From: Phoenix dactylifera
Lineage: Eukaryota; Streptophyta; Magnoliopsida; Arecales; Arecaceae
Length of the DNA: 64,000 bases
NCBI RefSeq assembly: GCF_009389715.1
Contig: NC_052406.1
Coordinates: forward strand, 1,612,001 to 1,676,000
Direction: 5' to 3'
Position numbers and translations under genes: made by a program. The notes below the pieces were generated by a model, which was not told where the DNA came from, did no database searches, and saw nothing but the letters and a program-made list of their open reading frames with translations. Shown here piece by piece: positions 40,599 through 53,070 of the stretch (positions within the stretch are counted from its first letter, which is position 1; each line of letters starts with the position of its first letter).

Positions 40599-43500
40599 TG
40601 CCTTCTATTCGTGAGACATTTAAGCTTCCTACACATACAGATGTATAAGAATCTGAGAGGAGTAACTTTAGGCAAAAAAAGAGAAGCACGGCATGCCATC
40701 AGGTAAGAAATATACAAAAAATACAGAAATGAAAAGCTGGAAAATCTTGCTGATCATACATGCAGCATGACTCATAAAGTTCATAAGATAGCAAAAGAGC
40801 AGCTATTATAACTAATCTGATTTTGCAAATAATGGAGGACATCTTAATAAGCAATTAAGCAAGGAAGTTTCAACTATATCAGCAAATCTGAGAATTACAG
40901 ATCTGATGTAAAAGAACTATGACTATGGCTCTGCAGCCATTTAGCATGGGAAGATACTTTTTTCGCGGTTGGTCTACATGTGTTACATTTAATTTTTCAT
41001 GCATATCCAATAGATGTTTCAGAGCTCCATGAACACCATATTATGTAACATAGAAAAAATATTATCAAAATTGGTCTTCTAAGGGTGATATGTTGAACTC
41101 CTCAAGTTCTCATGCATGTCTAAAAAATGTTTTGGAGTCCCAGCAAAGAACTGCTGACTAAACGTGGAGACAATCCTAATTGTATATATGAATGCCATCA
41201 CACCTATGTTCATCCTGGAAATCCATTGAAGTATGGCAGCAATGCATAATCAGTGTTAATACATGCTGGTTGTATGATATATTGGACTAGTTTGAACACA
41301 AGCCATGCAAAATTAGAAACAGAAAAACCTGTACTCTGTATCATAATACAGGATATGCCACTTAAGTAATAACCATGACCATAAGACTAATTTAAATGGA
41401 GAGTTGCACTTACTAATATAAATTCAGATGTAGTAAGGTGGACAACTTGACATTATGAAATAGTAGCTGCTAAACAATGAACACAAACATAGCAATAGAC
41501 ATTGAAGGATAAAATATAAACACTATGAAATTTTTCACAAACTGTGACCTTCTATTTACCCATCAAGACCATCATTAACCTTCAAGAATGACAAAGCCAA
41601 AAAAATCCAACAAAAAGAAGAATTATATAATATTGATTCCCAGAAAATATTAATTAAAGATAGATCAGGCCTCGGCATTAATTGAACCTAACACAGCAAA
41701 CAAGCAGAAAATGCAACATTTCCTTTTTTCCATTTCTCATTTAGGTTAGCAATCACTCTACCAGTCTACTGCAGTTCCATTATTTCTCATACCATGAGAT
41801 GAAAGGCTAATTCTAGAAATCACTACCTTTTAAGGAACTACTGAACTGGAACATTGGGATGAAACGGCTCCAATTTCATATATCACATGAACAAGGACTT
41901 ACCTGAAATCCATCTAAGTGTGAGGGTATTGCATATCCTGAGTTCTATATATTCTCCATCATCAACTGATAACCACAGTTACAAGTAAAAGATAGTTTTG
42001 CAAGACACTAGCAAGGACATTGAGTAGTGTTGCACTTGAGCTTAGTACTACAGAAGTTACTGCACATACCACAAGAAGAATTGGAGGAATACATAAAAGG
42101 AAGCTTTGGATTGCACATGGAACATGAGGACGATGTAATAATTGGGCCTGAAAATAGGGCAGCAGCCAAGGAAATTTAGAATTAACATTAGAGTTTTGAC
42201 AGAATGTACCAGCTTTCATTAGTAGATTGCTTAGGTGAATGATGAAGATAAATATGATAGTAACAGGTTTGGCAATGAAAAAGAGGTAAGTGGCAACGAT
42301 TTTTTATACTAAGATCTAGAGAAAGAAAATGATGCAAAATGTCCTTGTAAGGGAAGCATTGCAATATACCAGAGTTGATAAATGAAGGGAAAATGGATAC
42401 AGAAAACTGCACTAAGGTGAGTAAACAACAAATGTGCATTGCATACAAAGTGAAACCAATGCCTTGTAATCCAGGAAGGAAGCAAATTGATACTTCTTGA
42501 GGTAAAATATTGAGATCTAAAATACGATGTGAGAATGACCCTAATTCAAAGAATCATAAGAGAACTCAGAAAACAAACAGTACTGGGCAATGAGTGACTG
42601 AAGGTAGGTGCATAACAATTTCTATAAAACAGGTAGACTGATAAAAAATGAAAAATGTACGCCAAATACCAATATCCCGGAAGAGTCAAGGTTTGAGATA
42701 TACAAGCATTGGATATATCAAATTTGCAAAAATGAATCTTAACATAAGGAAAAATGATGATAAGAAAAGACATGATTTTGCATGGAAATTCATTGCAAAA
42801 GAAAGGAAAATAGAAAGGTACTTCTAGTAAGTTATGGACTAAGTTGTGACACAAATGGTTACAATGAAGAACTCATGCAGAACTTAGGTATGCATATGTG
42901 TCACCAATGAATTCAGAGCTAAGGAATTCTTGAAAATCAAAACAGGAGAAAACATGTAGAGTTCTAAATCATTTTGGAGAATACACCACAAACCACTAGC
43001 CAGAATTTTCAACAAGTAGTTGAAAAGAAAGATGCTAGATAAATTCAGAAAGTAAATAAGGGCACATATTTGTAAGAGAACAGATCCAAGAATTTGAAAT
43101 CACTAGATCAATCTGCAGGAGAAAGTGATGGCGAAAAAACTAAAAGGAAAAAGACCCCCCAAAAAGAAAAACTACTCTAGGCACCATCCTCACCTTGAGT
43201 GAGGAATATCAATCATTAGGTTTGATATCTTAACAATGGAAGGTAAGTACATTACTCAACAGAAGATGGAAAAGTAATGAGGAAAGGAGGAGAAGTCTCA
43301 TGTATTTCATGAACACTCAAGATATAATGTTGGTGATGAGGTGAAACAGACCAACTCGACTGGATATATCAATATCATTTCCAACACCAACAAGAGTTTT
43401 GGCATGTGAAAACTAGTTAAGAAACCATTGCAATTTCTGTCATAACAGCCCTCTAAAGGAGGTTGGTCGAATGAAGAACATTAGTAAGATATGGGGAGCC

Positions 43501-44205
43501 TTCCTTTGTGAGGAGTGGATAAGTCATAATACAAAAGGTGCATGGAGCATACATCAAAGATGATGCAAATGAAAACCACCTTGACACTAGCACGATCATC
43601 ATGATACAATGGCTTCCAACAAGAGAACTAGTAAAAGCCAGCTACCATATATAGAGTCCACACTTTCCATTAATTCCTTAAAAAAGAAGTTAACAGTTCA
43701 AAATCATTGATGGAGTATCCGAATTCAAGATCCAGATCATTGAACATGATCTAATATACAAAAATATCTAAAAATCAAACTTCATGTGTTCCGATGGTCT
43801 CTAGGCTAATCATCAGTAGTTATTTAGATGGATGGTTTTAGTAGCATGATGCTATATTTTACTATGATCTAATAATTAAAATATACTGAATTTAAATTTA
43901 CCAATGTTTTAAGATATGTAGATCAATCCATAAAGTGGATTTTCAATTTATGCACCGTATCATATATTTTACCACAACAATGCAATTGATGCAATTCATT
44001 TTTGTACCGTCTTGATGCATAGATTAGAGACCACCATGATATAAAAATTTTGGTTTCTAAAAAAATGTATAGTATATATCATATTTAGTGGTTTGGATCT
44101 TCAATTTGGATGCCCTATCATTGATTTTAAAATCATTATTTCTTTTTACAAGGAATTAACATAAAGTGTGTCTCCCAACAATATATGTGTGTGTATTAGC
44201 TAGAT

Positions 44206-44585
44206 TTGGCTGCAATCAAGTGAATCTCCACTCGGATTTAGATATATCTAGATTGGATGATAGAAATCCCACATCAATCAATCCCGAGCTGTTGGATGTG
44301 ATCTACTACTTCTAAATTGCTTACATACTAAAAAAATCATATGATTTGGAGCCCTCTAGCCTATGCATCGAGTAGTCAAAAAAATAAGCAGTCTAAATAA
44401 TATTAAATTATATATTTTATTACTTGATTCATAGACTAGGCGTTTCTAAATTATATGATTTTTAATTTTTAAGCAGTTTAGTGATAGTAGATCACATCCA
44501 ATGGCTCAGATCATCAATGTGAATTTTTTATTGTCCAATGCAGATCTAACCTGACCTGAGTGGAGATCTACTCATATGTAGCCAA
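44206..44585. repeat. Foldback MITE with about 190-base arms
   Basis: The left arm (about 44206-44390) and right arm (about 44400-44585) are imperfect inverted copies: TTGGCT...AATCTCCACTC against the reverse TTGGCTAC...GATCTCCACTC, and TTGGATGTGATCTACTA in both arms. A transcript would fold into one long hairpin. No unambiguous target duplication, so the superfamily is undetermined. Confidence 0.75.
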
Positions 44586-44614
44586 CTCCAACTCTATATA
44601 CAAACACGGAGACA

Positions 44615-44862
44615 CATTCCAATGCTTCCACACAAGGTTTGATTGTTATGACATAACATGAGCAACCGAGAATCTAAATTATTCATTTGTAGTCTCTGTT
44701 AAGGATTTCATGCTGCAATTAATGTGTGTGTGCGTGTGTCTATATACGTATTTATATTTCCAATACTTCCTTTAAAGGTTTGTTGGTTATGGCATGGTAC
44801 GAGCAACCAAGAACCTGAATTACTCATCTGTAGTCTCTGTTAAGGTTTTCAAGCTGCAAATA
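44615..44862. repeat. Direct repeat of about 108 bp
   Basis: Copies at about 44615-44722 and 44755-44862 share GAGCAACCRAGAAYCTRAATTA and TGTAGTCTCTGTTAAGG, separated by a (GT)n-containing spacer. Lies directly beside the foldback MITE. Confidence 0.7.
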
Positions 44863-45785
44863 GTAGCCTGTGAACTACCCAGTACTCAAAAACCATTGAT
44901 TTCCTTAATCTCGACCCCATAAATCATCGCTACTGGCATAATATGATTCTACCATCTAATATATTTTTAGTAAATATCCTACAAGCCACTTAATATATTA
45001 TATAACATCATATTTATGATAAAATTCCATCTATGGAAAGAAAACAAATTTCGCATTTTCAAATCCCCAAAAGACAACACTGCAGTTTTGCAGAATAAAT
45101 CAACCTACACCCAGGTACCGTACAATTCCACATCCACAATCAAAAACCAGTCTAACATTTCCAATAAGCACTCCATCTTTACCCTTAAAAAAAAGGAAAA
45201 GAAAAAGAAAAAACAAAAGATGATGAAGACGAAGTTATCTAGCATTTCCGTGCCATGACATTATCAACAAGACATACATACAACCTGGTGTATTTTTGGC
45301 AATAATAACAACCCAATCAAGTAACAAAGATTGATACTTATTCCTGATTAAATGGAAGCCTGAAATAAAATTCCATGCCTTCAACAGCACGCCAACAAAA
45401 TCCAAATCAAGTCTCGCCCTTTCACCTTTCACCTACACCCATTTCCCCAAAAATTTAGCAACCCTAACCGATCAATAGACCTAAATCGAACCAAAAACCA
45501 AAAACAAAAAATCACACAAACTCCAGAAGAACTCCACTCAAATATCCTCCCTAATCTCCCCTAAATCCAGATGTTATATTCACTAAAAATAAAGAATCAA
45601 ATCGACCGCGAAAAGAGACTTAAAAAAGAATAACAGAATCGGATCACTAAGCGATAAATATAACATCTTTCTCCGATTCCCCTCTCACCTAAAACATAAT
45701 AAAACCACCAAACAAATGTTCTGGAATTTATGAGATTTACCCAATATTTGAGAATTTTTCGAACTTTTAGGGATTTCAAACCTAC

Positions 45786-45945
45786 CTCGGATTCAAGAAG
45801 CTCACAAATCGAATCAAAAACCGAGACGGATTCGATGAAATCGAGAGATATTCAAGAGTGACCAAGCGATTTTCGATGGAGGAGGAGCGCAGAAGTTCCT
45901 TCTTTTCTCGCTATCTTCTTCTCTCCCTCCGAAGCGAAAGAGGGT
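45786..45945 (-). other. Probable 5'UTR exon of the NYN gene
   Basis: A CT/GA-rich, moderately GC-rich block unlike the surrounding AT-rich DNA (minus strand: CCCTCTTTCGCTTCGGAGGG, then TCCATCGAAAATCGCTTGG), ending at a good donor. It has the typical appearance of a plant 5'UTR exon; the transcription start, near 45945, is a guess. Confidence 0.5.
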
Positions 45946-46145
45946 ACCGTATTAGTCTACTACACGAGAACGACCTGGCTGTGATCATCCTATCGGTTGA
46001 CTCAGATGAAATATGGACCGTCTGATGCGTTCCGTGGGGCGGTGCCGCTGGTTTCATTTTTGGGATTGTAATGTGGGTCCCACAAAGAGGGGAGCTCCCC
46101 CGACCACAGATTGGGTTTTTGACGCAAAATGTGTTTAATTATTTA

Positions 46146-46604
46146 GGCTTTTTTTTTTATAAATATCCTCCTAAAAAATTAAATTTATGTAAATATTCTC
46201 TATTTTTTAAAAATATATATTTATTTTTATACCATCATACAATACTGTTTTTGTACAAATATCCCTAATATAACAGTTCTTCTAACCCATTCATAAAAAT
46301 CATATTTATTTTAATTAAAAATAAAATAGAAATTTAAAATTATTTTTTTTTACTATCGCGATCGTCTTATAAATATATTTTTTTTGCACATCTATCTATT
46401 AAAAATATTTTAGCTATTTTAATTTAAAACCATTAATTTTTTAATGGTGTTAGATGCCATAGGTACATATGCAAAAATAAGAATAAAAAAAATAAAATAG
46501 CAAAACAAGTATTTTACGAGGGTATATATGCAAATATCAATTTTTGAAGGGTATTCATATAAAATTTGATATTTAGGAGGGTATTCATGCAAAAAAAAAA
46601 ACTC
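46146..46604. mobile_element. Mutator-like MITE with 9-bp target duplication
   Basis: A 459-bp AT-rich element bounded by a perfect 9-bp duplication AATTATTTA (46137-46145 and 46605-46613). Long imperfect terminal inverted repeats run over 50 bases: left CTTTTTTTTTTATAAATATC, right reversed GTTTTTTTTTTTTGCATGAA, both followed by CCTCCTAAA. A 9-bp duplication with long terminal repeats is the Mutator (MULE) hallmark. It lies about 200 bases upstream of the presumed start of the NYN gene. Confidence 0.8.
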
Positions 46605-48780
46605 AATTATTTAACAGTCTTGAGTTATGCTGAATTGGTTCGAATTGGATTGAAATTTATACCTAAGCTTAATAAATTAATTATTTTTTGATTCAAGCTA
46701 ATGTTTTATATTAAAATTTTATTTAAACTTTTTTCCACTTAATTATTTTTGGAAAATATTTGTAGTTAAGCAATGAAAACTTTGAGAAATATTTCAAAGA
46801 GCAAAATTTATTTAACAAATTCTTTAAATCGTTACCAATTGGACACAGTCAGCTAATCATTGTTGCTTGAGGAACATAAGGGATTTCTTTTTGAGAACGC
46901 GAAGGGGCTCAAACCTCACCACCATCTTATTCCCACCCCTTGCTTAAGCCAAAGTCCAACTCCTGGCACTCACGATATTAGAAGTGGGTTAGCATGGGCC
47001 AAAATAGGGGTTATCACCCTATGAAATTGAACACCGGTCCTTTACCCTAAAGTTGCAAATGATCGTACCATCTAAACTAGAAGTTCATTAGTAAAAACAT
47101 ATAGGATTTGGCTATCATGCTTGATATGTTTCTGTTCCATTACTTGCTATGAAGGTAATTAAATAACAAGTATGCTCGCGGGCATCGCTATGTTGCCACC
47201 CCTTGAGACTTAGGGGCTTTGTGTCATAGTCAGGCATCAACTGGATAGAGGATGCCACATAGGCTTAAGTTTTTGGACTGCAAATCTATGATAAGTGGTA
47301 TCAAAGTCAAACTTAGGGCTTCAGAGCCTTAGCAGTCAAGTGAACCCCTTATTGAGAAAAATTAAGGTCAACGAGGACCTGGGCGTGAGTCGATCCTTTC
47401 TCTCGAAGGAGCAAATGGAGCCAATTCATGACAAAGGTATCATGGTGTCAAGAGATTAGGTAGAGAAGAATATCATAATCCCATATCAACAAAATAGAGG
47501 GTGCCCCATCGGTTTTAAGGCACGGGTGGTTCTCCATTCAAAAACTTAAACTTTTGGGCTGCAAGTTCATAACATCAGATTAATACACTGAAAATCATTT
47601 TTATCATTTATAAAGATAGGTGTTCCCCACTTTTTGTATCAAAAAAGAGAAACAAAAATTTTAGAGCATTTTTAATTTTTTTTCTATTTTATGACCGTTT
47701 ATTTATTCTTAATTGTGCACTAACAAAATTATTTTTCACTATGTAGCCATCATGGTGGAGCCTTTTGGCGTGGAATGCGAATTTTATTGCTAGCTTGAAC
47801 CTTAGGAGCCACATGGATGCCCCCTCATGCTGTATAAAGATAGCAAGTCAACAACTTTGCTTGTGCCTTGAAGATTCTTTAGCCAGGGTATGATGCTATA
47901 ACATTTATCTTGGAGATGTTGTCTTGTAATCGTTGATGGAATCTAGGCTAAAGCATCCGTATGCATTTTTACTAAAAGAATAAGATCAATTCCAATTCCA
48001 AACGCTGAGAATCTTGGATCAAGATGGGAAAAAACAAAGAAAAAAAAGAAAAAGGAGGTAACCATGGTGCTTCATTAGAGTTTCGTCTTCCACGCATAGA
48101 TCCCATATTATACATGGAAAAGAGAACGGAGAAGAGTCAAGGACAGTATTAGATGTCTCCTGAACGGCTACTTTATATTAGAACTAGAGTCTAGAAAAGC
48201 ATTCGATGCACCCCATGCATGTACAACCTAGCACTTGGGAAACACACAGTAGCGGAAAACTCAGAATTGTGGATGGAAAAGGTAGAGTGCCACCCAGGGA
48301 AAACATGGACAACCACCATTGCACTTGGGAAAGAGGCAGAGAAGTGAATGGTATAGAACATGATTGTGTAGTAGAATGAATGATTTTGAGATCATGGTTT
48401 TTGATTTTGAGAAGTGCTAAACTTGCATCCTCTTTTATGGGTCTAAATAGGAGAAGAATTTTATAAGCTCGGCAAATGAGAGATACATGTACAAATGTGG
48501 ACGTAGAGCACACATTTGAAATATCTTTTCACCATAAATCGCATATGTTTATATATCTATTGTCTTCTGTTCTCTTCTCAATTAGCAAATGATGAAACTA
48601 GATGCTACACTTTGTAGACTTTTCTCTTACTATCTAAGAAAGGAAGGGATGTCTGTGAAGGGATCTCGTGTAGACCTTTTTTTTTAGTGCATGACACATA
48701 CGATGCATGTATGAGAGGAAGATCATTGTAACATAGATACGCTTCTAAATTAGTTTAGTGCAATTATATTATTTTGAAGT
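46605..48780. other. Intergenic region
   Basis: AT-rich. Holds the TRIM-like remnant near 47.2-47.6 kb; the remainder shows no gene or element I recognise. Confidence 0.45.
47220..47580 (+). mobile_element. TRIM-like remnant with tRNA-Met primer site
   Basis: TGGTATCAAAG at 47296-47306 is a Met-tRNA primer site. The sequence just before it (TTAAGTTTTTGGACTGCAAATCTATGA) recurs imperfectly near 47545-47575 (CTTAAACTTTTGGGCTGCAAGTTCATAA), as expected for two LTR ends flanking a roughly 180-bp interior. Heavily diverged. Confidence 0.45.
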
Positions 48781-48792
48781 AAACAATCCCCT

Positions 48793-49255
48793 AACTTTGA
48801 CAGATGTGTGTTGGATGGTGGCAGAAAAAGTGGTGCAGACTTTGTGATCAGAGGCCCGGATTCTAAGGTGGTGGCAGTTGGTGGGTGTCAGATTTTTTAT
48901 ATTTCTATCTCTAGGATAGAGCTGAGAGCAGCTTGGGCTGGTCTGTGTCAAGTTCGGCACGTACTGGCCATTGTAATCCTGCTCAACTATAGTGATCAGT
49001 TGGATCCATGGGTGCACGTATAGGTGCCATGGGTGGCCTTCATCCACTTCTCTGAGATATTTGGAGACATCGTCTTCTAGGTCAAGCATGTCTATAGAGA
49101 TGCTAATGGAGCTGCAGATTGGATGGCCTCATTTGTGGCAAATTATTTTGAAAAAGTTCTAAGGATTGGTGAGAGGGAGTTGCTTAGAGAGCTTTGAGAC
49201 TCGTTATTTTTTGACTTTTATGTATTAATATTAGGCTTGGATGAGTCCATTGTAG
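48793..49255 (+). pseudogene. RNase H-like domain remnant of a LINE
   Basis: The frame from about 48808 reads LDGGRKSGADFVIRG, then VVAVGGCQIFYIS and RIELRAAWAGL, a plant RVT_3/RNase H domain of non-LTR retrotransposons (catalytic Asp and Glu positions recognisable). After a stop near 49022 and frame changes, ANGAADWMASFVAN and RELLREL continue the domain's C-terminus. A GA/A-rich stretch follows at 49260-49290. Not functional. Confidence 0.7.
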
Positions 49256-49289
49256 CGGGAAAAAAAGAGAGAGAGAGAGAGAAAAAAAT

Positions 49290-50700
49290 GAGAGTCTCCT
49301 AGCAGACATCCGGACCATACCTTATATATATATAGTAGTGCCATTCCAAAAAGGAGAAGTCTCTGTCCTTACCTTCGACGGTAACCCCGCCGTCTCCTTT
49401 CCGGCAGTCCCTTTTTCAAGCGAGCAGAAAATGGAGGCATTCAACTTCTCTCAAGTCGGGAAAAAGGCAAAAGCTCTACTAGCTTCCTTCTTATACAGTA
49501 TATATATATATATATATATATGCCTTTCAAGTTAGCCATGTGGCTGCATCATGCATAGCCAACCATACAGGCAGCACTTTGTGGAACTCCACTGCTTATT
49601 TCCCACTAACTCCTAGAAATATTTTGTATTCCGACGCCTAAAGATGCATGTCTCTATTTTCATGTAGTTATTGAACCATCCAGTATTGTTAGGCTTCCAA
49701 ATTAACCTGATGCTCGACTTGAGAGGGGGCCTTATACCATGGGTGATGAAGAAGAAATAGTTTTTTTTGAGTTTAAAATTCAGTCTCTCTCACGTACACA
49801 TGCAACCATGCATGCACAGGCACGTACATAGACACCCCCACGGTGCAACAAAGCCATGCCTGGCTGACAACTTGATTGCATTGGCTCTCCTAGTTTCTTG
49901 TCTCTGGCCCTATTTCTTCTCTTCCATGGGCTTTTATACCATTTATAAACCTTCAATGGTGTCATCAAAAATCCATATCTGAGTGGAGTGGATGACAGCA
50001 AAGAGTGCACGCTTATGGGTCCAGATCGACATGCCTTCAACAGTTTGCACCATGTCACCAAAAATATGAACGGGGAAAGGCCAACATCCCAGAATATCTC
50101 AACACTACATGATCTCAGCAAAATACAAGGAATATAGAGTGCGTTCTTGGTCCTCCATTTTTGCCACCCTTTCATGCTTCGGTTTCCTGATAAATACTAG
50201 TAACTAGGTAATGAATAACTTTACCACTCCCTCGTCCTCTAAATCCAAACAAAACCCCGAGTTCTTCCTTCTGGAACTGGTAACCTGCACCCGCACCTTC
50301 TCAATGGTCCCCTCAGACCCCAGTATAATTAGTATCCCCTTCTATATTATTGGACAGGCTCTCTTTCACAAGTATCATCTGTTGACTGCTGCACTTGGCC
50401 TTGCGCCCAGCTTTTTAGAAGGCCAGTCTAAAAGGACTTTTCCCATTCCTAGTCCTGTTTTTCCATAAGGCAGAAGTTCCCATCTCCCAGCCATACGATC
50501 AGTGATCAGTACTGGTCCATTGGGTCCACACCTACCTACCTGTTTTCACCATCCCACTGGGTGCAAGAAACACAATTGTACACTAGGTGAAAGAGTTTAG
50601 AATTTTTGTACATTGAGGCCTAGAAGGACCAGTTGCTATCATGGGTCTCTTGCCTTGGACTTTAAAAGCCGCCACCAACTTCTTTCATCCTCCCCCTCCC
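49290..50700. other. Intergenic region, CLE gene promoter side
   Basis: Contains a short (TA)n tract at about 49500-49520 and no gene I can support. TTTAAAAG at about 50661 could serve as a TATA-like element for the CLE gene; pyrimidine-rich CCTCCCCCTCCC sequence around 50690-50712 probably belongs to its 5'UTR. Confidence 0.4.
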
Positions 50701-50755
50701 CCCTCCCTCCCTTTCATCGCTTGGAGTTCTCTTCTTGCCCACTCCAAGTGAAGGC

Positions 50756-51109
50756 ATGGAGAATTCTCCCTCCACCATTACTACCATGATCTCTACTTCT
50801 CGACTTCTCGTCTATGCTGCCATCCTCTTCTTATTGACATCTAGGATTCCTCTCTTCATGGCATCATCACCACATGAAGCTCCCTTGGTCCACCTCTGCA
50901 AGCACTATCACTTCTTCCACTACCACCACCACCAACATCATGAAGGGAATTCTCTCTCCTCTTCGCACCGCCTGCCTTCCTGGTGCCTTCATAACGCAAG
51001 AAGTCGGTTCGAACCACCACCACAACCACCGCCACTCAAGGAAACCGATCCAAGGTACGGTGATGAGAAGCGGCTCGTCCCCACCGGGCCCAACCCTCTC
51101 CATAACTGA
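50756..51109 (+). CDS. CLE (CLAVATA3/ESR-related) peptide precursor
   Basis: Intron-less 117-residue pre-propeptide from the ATG at 50756. Residues of about 16-36 (LLVYAAILFLLTSRIPLF) form the hydrophobic core of a signal peptide. A variable His-rich region (residues 50-62, HYHFFHYHHHQHH) and a Pro/Arg-rich stretch follow. The C-terminal dodecapeptide RLVPTGPNPLHN (106-117) is a textbook CLE motif, preceded by a basic processing context (DEKR). Mature CLE peptides are secreted, usually hydroxyprolinated at the central Pro residues, and perceived by CLV1/BAM-type LRR receptor kinases. The motif is closest in wording to the Arabidopsis CLE9/10/13 type (RLVPSGPNPLHN), with Thr for Ser at position 5. 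Expression site and receptor are not predictable. Confidence 0.95.
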   Translation: MENSPSTITTMISTSRLLVYAAILFLLTSRIPLFMASSPHEAPLVHLCKHYHFFHYHHHQHHEGNSLSSSHRLPSWCLHNARSRFEPPPQPPPLKETDPRYGDEKRLVPTGPNPLHN

Positions 51110-53065
51110 AGAGCCATGATCATCAACTACAGGCTAGTGTCTTCATCCATGAATTCTTGCACCTTATATAGCTCGCTGCACCCATGATCTTCTGAACTTG
51201 GTTGGCATTTCATCCTTTCTTGTACTTTATTTCCATTTCTTAAGTGTTTTTTTGTTTATCTAGGAAGGATGGGACATCTTTGAAGGTTGTAGTAGTTTTG
51301 AATGGGAAGGACTTACAACGGAGGATGTGGCTTCATTCTAAATGCATCTTAATGTTCTACTTGATTGTTACAAAGTATCTTTAAATTTTCTGGTCCCAGT
51401 ATGATCTTTTTTCTTGATGGATATATATATATTGAGCTCAGCAGAAGCCCATGAGTTCATTTATTGGAAGGTGTTGAGGAAATCAATGCACACCACCTTT
51501 TTGGGAGAGGCAGCCAACTTCCAACCACAATTAAAGTATTCATCTGCTCGTGTTTTCTTTGATGATTTGGATATAGTTTGCTATTCTTTCCTTCTCCTCT
51601 ATATATTTCTTAACTTAGTGGTTATTTCCTGTCCTCTTCCTACTCTTTACTTTTCCTTTACTCTGCATCTGGTAGCTGGATGGCACTTTCTTTCTGTGCG
51701 AAGTCTAAATTTCTGCAGTTCAAGAAATTTTGGCCTTTATTAGACTTTTTATTATTGCACCCTGATGAAGGGTTTCATGCAGCAATATTTCTCATTGGTT
51801 TTTAAGGAAATTAGTATAGAAAAAAGTATAATAAATCCTTTCAAGCTTGTGAGTTTGTCAAGATATATAGTTTTTAAGCTCATAGAGAACTCCTAGAGAG
51901 TGATCAGAGAGCTGAGTTATGAAGCTAGAATGTTCCTTTGATCCATTTAATTAGCTGATTACGAAGTCCTCTTCTCTTTGATATCCAAAATTTTGCTATG
52001 GTATTGAATCAAACTAATAATGAAGAGCTAGAGATCACTATATATCAAAATACATTTGTAGAGATTTTAATTAGGATTCTAGTTATACAAAGTTCATCGG
52101 TATGCCCGTTGTTAACTTGTTATCAAGAAAATGTATCAGTATATTTTTCAGGTTCAGTTTAATTAAGATTATCTTTTTTGATACGGACAGTAATAATGGT
52201 CTTCATGACATATTAAGCTTAAGACTGGACTATAACTGCTTGAGGAAATCAAACTATTAGCGAAGAGAGAGACCCTTCTTTTAACCTTCATGATTCCACT
52301 GTGAGCTATTCAAGTTTCAGCTATTACAAGGCAAACCAACCTTGAGATAAACCCTTGAAAAGCCAATAAGGCCCATAGCGTGCAACCCATCAATGAGGCA
52401 ATTATGATGAATTGTTTTTAATATAATACCTCATGGACCTCACCACACTCTCTTCGTCTTTGTAACTACGTTGATATAACAACCACCAAAAACCTACGTT
52501 TATATCTAGAACACTTCAGCTAAGGGGTAGATTCAAGAGAAATATGCACCATTCAATATATAGTTGGAGAGCATTTATTAAGTTACATAATCAAAGAGGA
52601 TTTTTCAAAAAAAATCACAGCAACAGGGTGAGCATCCAAAGCCTTTTACTACCAATATCTTATACATAACCACGGAATCAAATAAAAAGTTCAGATCAAA
52701 GCAGAAGCAAGGCGTAGGTACAAATCCAACAATAATCACACTAATGAGGGAGGGATACAGTGTTCTAGACTTCTAGTCACACTAGCCTCAAGCAGATTTC
52801 CAGCATTTGATTGCATAAAACTTTAATTGGATCCTCATTCAATTCAGCCAACAAACTGGCACATAAATATTAAGGTGATGATCACTTGCAGTGGTCACCT
52901 TGCAATCATAAATCAGGGTTGTCAATTTGCTAGTATGCTCCTTTGCTATGAAGTGTAGGCATTGTTCCATAACTTCAGCAACTAATTAATTTGCACTTCA
53001 TATTATGAGAAACAGAATAGCATGACAATGCTATAATAAGCTAAAGAGAATCAATTCAGCCAACA
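51110..53065. other. Intergenic region downstream of the CLE gene
   Basis: About 200-300 bases of presumed 3'UTR, then AT-rich sequence with only short chance frames. Nothing recognised. Confidence 0.5.
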
Positions 53066-53070
53066 CAATA

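Larger units (their letters stand above)
40629..45785 (-). other. 5'UTR intron of the NYN gene (about 5.2 kb)
   Basis: On the minus strand the likely donor is CCGAG|GTAGGT at 45785 and the acceptor TGTGTAG at 40629, leaving a 30-base UTR stub before the ATG. The interior is AT-rich with a foldback element and a small tandem repeat near 44.2-44.9 kb; elsewhere (40.7-44.1 kb) I recognise nothing. Inferred from splice-site quality only. Confidence 0.5.
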
